Source: Zantedeschia hybrid cultivar
Taxonomy: Eukaryota; Streptophyta; Magnoliopsida; Alismatales; Araceae
Length of the DNA: 64,000 nucleotides
Direction: 5' to 3'
NCBI GenBank assembly: GCA_030544215.1
Contig: JARZZO010000003.1
Span: forward strand, 34,352,379-34,416,378
Shown here: in pieces, positions 58,645 through 64,000 of the stretch
Position numbering within the stretch: the stretch's first letter is position 1
Layout of the letters: each line of letters opens with the position of its first letter
Program-made: the position numbers and the translations under genes
The notes under the pieces: model-generated
The model's database searches: none
What the model was told of the DNA's origin: nothing
Seen by the model: the letters and a program-made list of their open reading frames with translations, nothing else

Positions 58645-59459
58645 ATCATGAGTACAAGTAAGAAATGATCCAAATTAAACTTTCTATTACATGTACTTGG
58701 CAAGTAGTTTCATATACTTTAATAAAGATATCAACACTTGCATTAAAGTTTCAGCATAAAAAGCTACAATAGATAAAAGAACAAGGTCCAAGAAATGAAC
58801 TAGGCCCATCTTACATAAGTAACATTATTAAAAATAAAATTGTAGTGAATGAAGAGTCACATTTATCATTCAATGGAGATAGTGATCTCCATGCCCTTTT
58901 GGCCAGTTTTAGCAACGTGGATGCAAAAGGGATGGAGGAACAGAAAAGTGCCTAAATAATCCACTGGAACCACCAGTTTTATCAGCTAGCAAGGGCAGCT
59001 CATAGCTAGAAGCTAGTGAAGCAGCTAGGAGAGGCAGCTAGCAGGGGCAACTAGTGAAGCAACTAGTGGCAACATATTTTTAAGTTTTTTTTTTTTAGAA
59101 CATGAAAGCCCCTTTATATTTTGACATTCGTAAAAACTTCTCATTATGATTTGTGAGGGCAATGTTTTGTATAAATATTCTGGAACTTGCCAAGATTCGG
59201 AAGTTGGTTTTAGAGGAATCCAAATCAGAGAAAATAAAATTACTCAACCAATAAAACAATACTATCCCTGATAATCATGGAGGAGCTCAAGTAGATTATA
59301 GACAGTATATTTAATATAAACAATGTAATTTAAGCATAGTTGCATTGGATCGTCAAACATGCATCACTGGAGAAAAATAAGCATAATCTGAAAGTCGATT
59401 AGTTGCAGAGCATGCCACATAAAACCATGGTCACATATCTTGTAGGAAGCATCAAGAAT
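58645..59459. other. Intergenic, no gene; local CAGCTAG repetition
   Basis: Around 58,980-59,070 AGCTAG/GGCAGCTAG phrases recur many times. Otherwise AT-rich and without ORFs. Confidence 0.45.
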
Positions 59460-59619
59460 ATCATGCCACAAGCCCCTGCACGGTCATACGACTCACACCC
59501 CCCTCTCCCCTCTCCCACGCCTAGGCCTACTTTCCCACGCAGTCTCTTCTCCTTCTCCCCGCCCCAGTCTCTAAACCTTTTCTCTCCCCCAGCTAGTTCC
59601 TCTCTCTCTCTCCTCTGCG

Positions 59620-59910
59620 ATGCCGAAGCATAAGCCCAAACATCCCTTCCGATGGAATGCGAGAAGAACCATCAACCCTAGTGCGCCCGTGCGTCCGGCG
59701 CCTCTGCCGGCGCCGATCGTACGACCTCGGTCGGCCGCGGCAACCACACCGTCAACTTCCACTTCCGAGACGTCCGCCTTCGCATCGCCAACTTCCACTT
59801 CCGAGATCCCATCCGCGTCCGCCTCTGCCCCCCGCACCCTTCGCGACTCCATCGGCGTCTTCATCCACCACCGCAGAATGATGGCTACGAGCTCAATCCT
59901 GTTGGGCTAA
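59620..59910 (+). CDS. Small unrecognised gene, copy 2 (96 aa), possibly silenced
   Basis: Begins with the same 20 residues as copy 1 (MPKHKPKHPFRWNARRTINP), then a Ser/Thr/Pro/Ala-rich region with two SETS/TSTSEI phrases and a C-terminal RDSIGVFIHHRRMMATS. The homologous block with copy 1 starts at CCACAAGCCCC (59,466; copy 1 37,111). Relative to copy 1 about 90 bp of promoter, including the TATA box, are missing between CCACGCA and GTCTCTTCTCC, so this copy may not be transcribed from the same start. Its 3' flank is the large 97-bp satellite. No function can be assigned. Confidence 0.45.
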   Translation: MPKHKPKHPFRWNARRTINPSAPVRPAPLPAPIVRPRSAAATTPSTSTSETSAFASPTSTSEIPSASASAPRTLRDSIGVFIHHRRMMATSSILLG

Positions 59911-60039
59911 TAAGGAGTTGCATCTACTGTATACAGGGTAATGACGGCAAAGGGTAAGGAATTAGTAAATTTTGGTGTTCTACACTTGTCAAGTTAGTTT
60001 CATCGTAATACAGGATAATGAATTAGTAATACAAGGTAA

Positions 60040-62876
60040 GGAATTAGTAATACATGATTACTTGTCAAGATAGTGATATGTAAATGAACACTGAATATCC
60101 TTGTTGTAATTCATGCATGTTATTATCAATGAATCAATGATCTATAATACAGGGTAAGGAATTAGTAATAAATGGTTACTTGTCAAGATAGTGATCTGTA
60201 ATTGAACACTGAATATCTTTGTTGTAATTCTTATATTTTATTATTAATGAATCAGTGATCTGTAATACAGGGTTACTTGTCAAGATAGTAATCTGTAATT
60301 GAACACTGAAAATCCTTATTATAATTACTGCATTTTATTATCAATGAATCAGTGATCTGTAATACAGGGTTACTTGTCAAGATAGTGATCTGTAATTGAA
60401 CACTGAATATCCTTATTGTAATTCCTACATTTTATTATCAATGAATCAATGATCTGTAATACATGGTTATTTGTCAAGATAGTGATATGTAATTGAACAC
60501 TGAATATCCTTGTTGTAATTCCTACAGTTTATTATCAATGAATCAGCGATCTGTACTACAGGGTTACTTGTCAAGATAGTGATATGTAATTGAACACTGA
60601 ATATCCTTGTTGTAATTCCTGCATTTTATTATCAATGAATCAGTGATCTGTAATACAGGATAAGGAATTAGTAATACAGGCTTACTTGTCAAGATAGTGA
60701 TCTGTAATTGAACACTGAATATCCTTGTTGTAATTCCTGCGTTTTATTATCAATGAATCAGTGATCTATAATACAGGGTTATTTGTCAAGATAGTGATCT
60801 GTAATTGAACACTGAATATCCTTATTGTAATTCCTGCATTTTATTATCAATGAATCAGTGATCTGTAATACAGGGTTACTTGTCAAGATAGTGATCTGTA
60901 ATTGAACACTGAATATCTTTATTGTAATTCCTGCATTTTATTATCAATGAATCAATGATCTGTAATACATGGTTATTTGTCAAGATAGTGATATGTAATT
61001 GAACACTGAATATCCTTGTTGTAATTCCTGCATTTTATTATCAGTGATCTATAATACATGGTTACTTGTCAAGATAGTGATATGTAATTGAACACTGAAT
61101 ATCCTTATTGTAATTCCTATAGTTTATTATCAATGAATTAGTGATCTGTACTACAGGGTTACTTGTCAAGATAGTGATATGTAATTGAACACTGAATATC
61201 CTTGTTGTAATTCCTGCATTTTATTATCAATGAATCAGTGATCTGTAATACAGGATAAGGAATTAGTAATACAGGCTTACTTGTCAAGATAGTGATCTGT
61301 AATTGAACACTGAATATCCTTGTTGTAATTCCTGCGTTTTATTATCAATGAATCAGTGATCTATAATACAGGGTTATTTGTCAAGATAGTGATCTGTAAT
61401 TGAACACTGAATATCCTTGTTGTAATTCCTGCATTTTATTATCAATGAATCAGTGATCTGTAATACAGGGTTACTTGTCAAGATAGTGATCTGTAATTGA
61501 ACACTGAAAATTCTTGTTGTAATTCCTACATTTTATTATCAATGAATCAGTGATCTGTAATACAGGGTTACTTGTCAAGATAGTGATCTGTAATTGAACA
61601 CTGAATATCCTTATTGTAATTCCTGCATTTTATTATCAGTGATCTATAATACATGGTTACTTGTCAAGATAGTGATATGTAATTGAACACTGAATATCCT
61701 TGTTGTAATTCCTATAGTTTATTATCAATGAATTAGTGATCTGTACTACAGGGTTACTTGTCAAGATAGTGATCTGTAATTGAACACTAAATATCCTTGT
61801 TGTAATTCCTGCATTTTATTATCAATGAATCAGTGATCTGTAATACAGGATAAGGAATTAGTAATACAGGGTTACTTGTCAAGATAGTGATCTGTAATTG
61901 AACACTGAATATCCTTATTGTAATTCCTGCATTTTATTATCAATGAATCAATGATCTGTAATACATGGTTATTTGTCAAGATAGTGATATGTAATTGAAC
62001 ACTGAATATCCTTGTTGTAATTCCTACAGTTTATTATCAATGAATCAGCGATCTGTACTACAGGGTTACTTGTCAAGATAGTGATATGTAATTGAACACT
62101 GAATATCCTTGTTGTAATTCCTGCATTTTATTATCAATGAATCAGTGATCTGTAATACAGGATAAGGAATTAGTAATACATGCTTACTTGTCAAGATAGT
62201 GATCTGTAATTGAACACTGAATATCCTTGTTGTAATTCCTGCGTTTTATTATCAATGAATCAGTGATCTATAATACAGGGTTATTTGTCAAGATAGTGAT
62301 CTGTAATTGAACACTGAATATCCTTGTTGTAATTCCTGCATTTTATTATCAATGAATCAGTGATCTGTAATACAGGGTTACTTGTCAAGATAGTGATCTG
62401 TAATTGAACACTGAATATCTTTATTGTAATTCCTACATTTTATTATCAATGAATCAATGATCTGTAATACATGGTTATTTGTCAAGATAGTGATATGTAA
62501 TTGAACACTGAATATCCTTGTTGTAATTCCTACAGTTTATTATCAATGAATCAGCGATCTGTACTACAGGGTTACTTGTCAAGATAGTGATCTGTAATTG
62601 AACACTAAATATCCTTGTTGTAATTCCTGCATTTTATTATCAATGAATCAGTGATATGTAATATAGGATAAGGAATTAGTAATACAGGCTTACTTGTCAA
62701 GATAGTGATCTGTAATTGAACACTGAATATCCTTGTTGTAATTCCTGCGTTTTATTATCAATGAATCAGTGATCTATAATACAGGGTTATTTGTCAAGAT
62801 AGTGATCTATAATTGAAAACTGAATATCCTTGTTGTAATTCCTACATTTTATTATCAATGAATCTATGATATGTAG
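60040..62876 (+). repeat. Tandem array of a 97-bp unit, 28 units, with higher-order structure
   Basis: Anchoring on AACACTGA gives 28 positions from 60,087 to 62,816. The basic spacing is 97 bp. Six units are 118 bp, carrying an extra ATAAGGAATTAGTAATACAGG-type segment, and two are 89 bp, lacking CAATGAAT. A typical unit reads TTACTTGTCAAGATAGTGAT..TGTAATTGAACACTGAATATCC..TTTTATTATCAATGAATC. The 118-bp units fall at 60,205, 60,711, 61,306, 61,901, 62,213 and 62,719, so blocks of 506, 595, 595, 312 and 506 bp repeat. No ORF survives in any frame. It ends at an A-rich tail (about 62,888-62,910). Confidence 0.97.
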
Positions 62877-62955
62877 TTGATCACCTTCAAAAAAATAAAA
62901 AAATAAAAAATGAGATACAGCCAGGAAACATGAAACGGATGAAGAACGATATATA

Positions 62956-63499
62956 ACATGGTTTTAAAAACTGAACCGTTCATTGAACCATTGAGACTTC
63001 TGGGTCAACGGTTGGGTCAAACCGCTAATTCAGATTTCTGTATTTTATGTAAAACTAAATATTATGTAGACAAAATAAATAGTTAATTTTAAACTTAAAA
63101 TTAATTAAACAAACACCAAATATATTTATAAGTTGGTAATAATTTCTCTCTTATGTGCTATTCATTGGAGGAGTCTGCATTGGGCATTGGGGAAGCAGAG
63201 CCATTGGAGAAGGAGAAGTCTCTGCTGTGTGCTGTTTGGGAACTGGAGAGAACCAGAATACAATTGAGGCATCTGAGAAGTGGCGGATGGACTTCCCTTG
63301 CAGATTTGCAGTGGGAGTGGGCCAGGCCAAGATAGTCTTCGTGGGTTACACGGGTTGATGGTGGGTGAGCGGTTTTTTGCAGGTTTTGACGGTCCATGCA
63401 GCAAAAGCGGTCTCCATCACTTCCAGACCCGGATGCCAGTCCGGCTTGAGGTTTAAGTGGTTGGATCGGACGGTCCAATCGGAGTTTTTAATCCATGCT
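62956..63499. mobile_element. hAT-like inverted-repeat element with 7-bp target duplication
   Basis: The left end reads ACATGGTTTTAAAAACTGAACCG; the right end read inversely is AGCATGGATTAAAAACTCCG. Both sides carry ATATATA (62,949-62,955 and 63,500-63,506). The inner arms have TTGAACCATTGAGACTTCTGGG and GGATCGGACGGTCCAATC. The middle (about 63,150-63,440) is less AT-rich, unlike the arms, and might be captured DNA; no protein family was recognised in it. The size of 544 bp fits a non-autonomous element. Confidence 0.6.
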
Positions 63500-63506
63500 A
63501 TATATA

Positions 63507-63830
63507 AGCAAAATCAGGATTGAGTTGTCACTGTGGGTCAGGACGTCAAAAGGGAAGGGGAGGTAGTAGAAGGGAAAGCTCCTTTTCCTTTTTGTCCATA
63601 ATTATAGGTATAAGGATCAATGGCTTCTTAATTTCTTAGGTTCATGCGACTTCTGCATCAGCACAAAATCACTTCTTCATCTCCACCCAAAGCTTGTTAA
63701 TTAATGATTCCAAGACAAAGTCACTTCTTTTTCTCCTTCCTACTGAGGCATCAATTCCTTTGGCCTTCCTTAGCTAGGACTAGCAACTTGAAATCTAAAC
63801 AAATGCAGACATGGCTTCTTCACCTATAAT
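63507..63830. other. Intergenic, no gene seen
   Basis: No supported ORF, RNA gene or repeat in this stretch. Confidence 0.45.
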
Positions 63831-63831
63831 A

Positions 63832-64000
63832 ATCAGAGAAAATGGCATATGTCTGATTTTCTAACTCATTCGCCAAGACAGCTATTTGTATACCACTAAT
63901 CAACCACAACAAAAAAGAAACATTATCAGAGAAAATGGCACATGTTATGATTTTCTAACTCATTCACCAAAACAGCTATTTGAACGCCTCCAATCAACCA
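63832..64000. repeat. Start of a 93-bp tandem repeat, cut by the window end
   Basis: ATCAGAGAAAATGGCA occurs at 63,832 and 63,925, each followed by GATTTTCTAACTCATTC and CAGCTATTTG. The second unit runs to the end of the window, so the copy number is unknown. Confidence 0.75.

Noticed and set aside
60040..62876. CRISPR-like array
   Set aside because: Units are directly contiguous 97-bp repeats with no unique spacers, in a plant nuclear context; it is a minisatellite/satellite.

Overview
This window looks like nuclear DNA of a flowering plant. It is mostly AT-rich and full of decayed mobile elements, with two very GC-rich protein-coding genes. The GC-rich coding style, and an HD-Zip I protein close to the ATHB1/HOX5 clade, fit a monocot, probably a non-grass one. 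That placement is an inference. A piece of plastid ndhF in AT-rich DNA marks it as nuclear, not plastid.

Layout. 0-2.2 kb: fold-back miniature elements, one of them abutting the promoter of a gene. 2.67-3.14 kb (+): an intronless ATL-type RING-H2 ubiquitin ligase. 3.1-11.2 kb: no gene. It holds several MITEs (three of one family at 6.6-8.0 kb), a long hairpin and a copia-like LTR remnant ending near 11,239. 15.72-11.84 kb (-): a four-exon HD-Zip class I transcription factor of 330 residues, with a TATA box, a leader with two upstream ORFs and a candidate poly(A) signal. 15.8-31 kb: AT-rich, with an LTR-like GC-rich fragment, a short non-LTR insertion with target-site duplication and A-tail, and a decayed LINE reverse transcriptase. 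31.4-35.4 kb: old repeat segments also found at 51.1 and 57.7 kb. One is split by a 2.3-kb LTR-like insertion, and the uninterrupted site is preserved at 58.5 kb. 36.8-38.0 kb: the 3' end of a LINE, then copy 1 of a small unrecognised gene. 41.5-43.6 kb: two short coding-like ORFs, one with an RNase H1 N-terminal (viroplasmin-like) domain, followed by an LTR end with TATA box and a degenerate tRNA-Met primer site. 45.5-54.1 kb: at least five related fold-back elements, a plastid ndhF insertion and a SINE-like element. 59.5-62.9 kb: copy 2 of the small gene, whose 3' flank has grown into a 28-unit, 97-bp tandem array with higher-order structure. 62.95-63.5 kb: a hAT-like inverted-repeat element. 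The window ends inside a new 93-bp tandem repeat.

The two confident genes are independent regulators (one ubiquitin ligase, one transcription factor), and nothing suggests they work together. The most interesting features are the upstream ORFs of the HD-Zip gene, the paralogous small gene whose first 20 codons differ only silently between copies, and the satellite that grew from its 3' flank. All calls come from reading the sequence by eye; no database search was possible.
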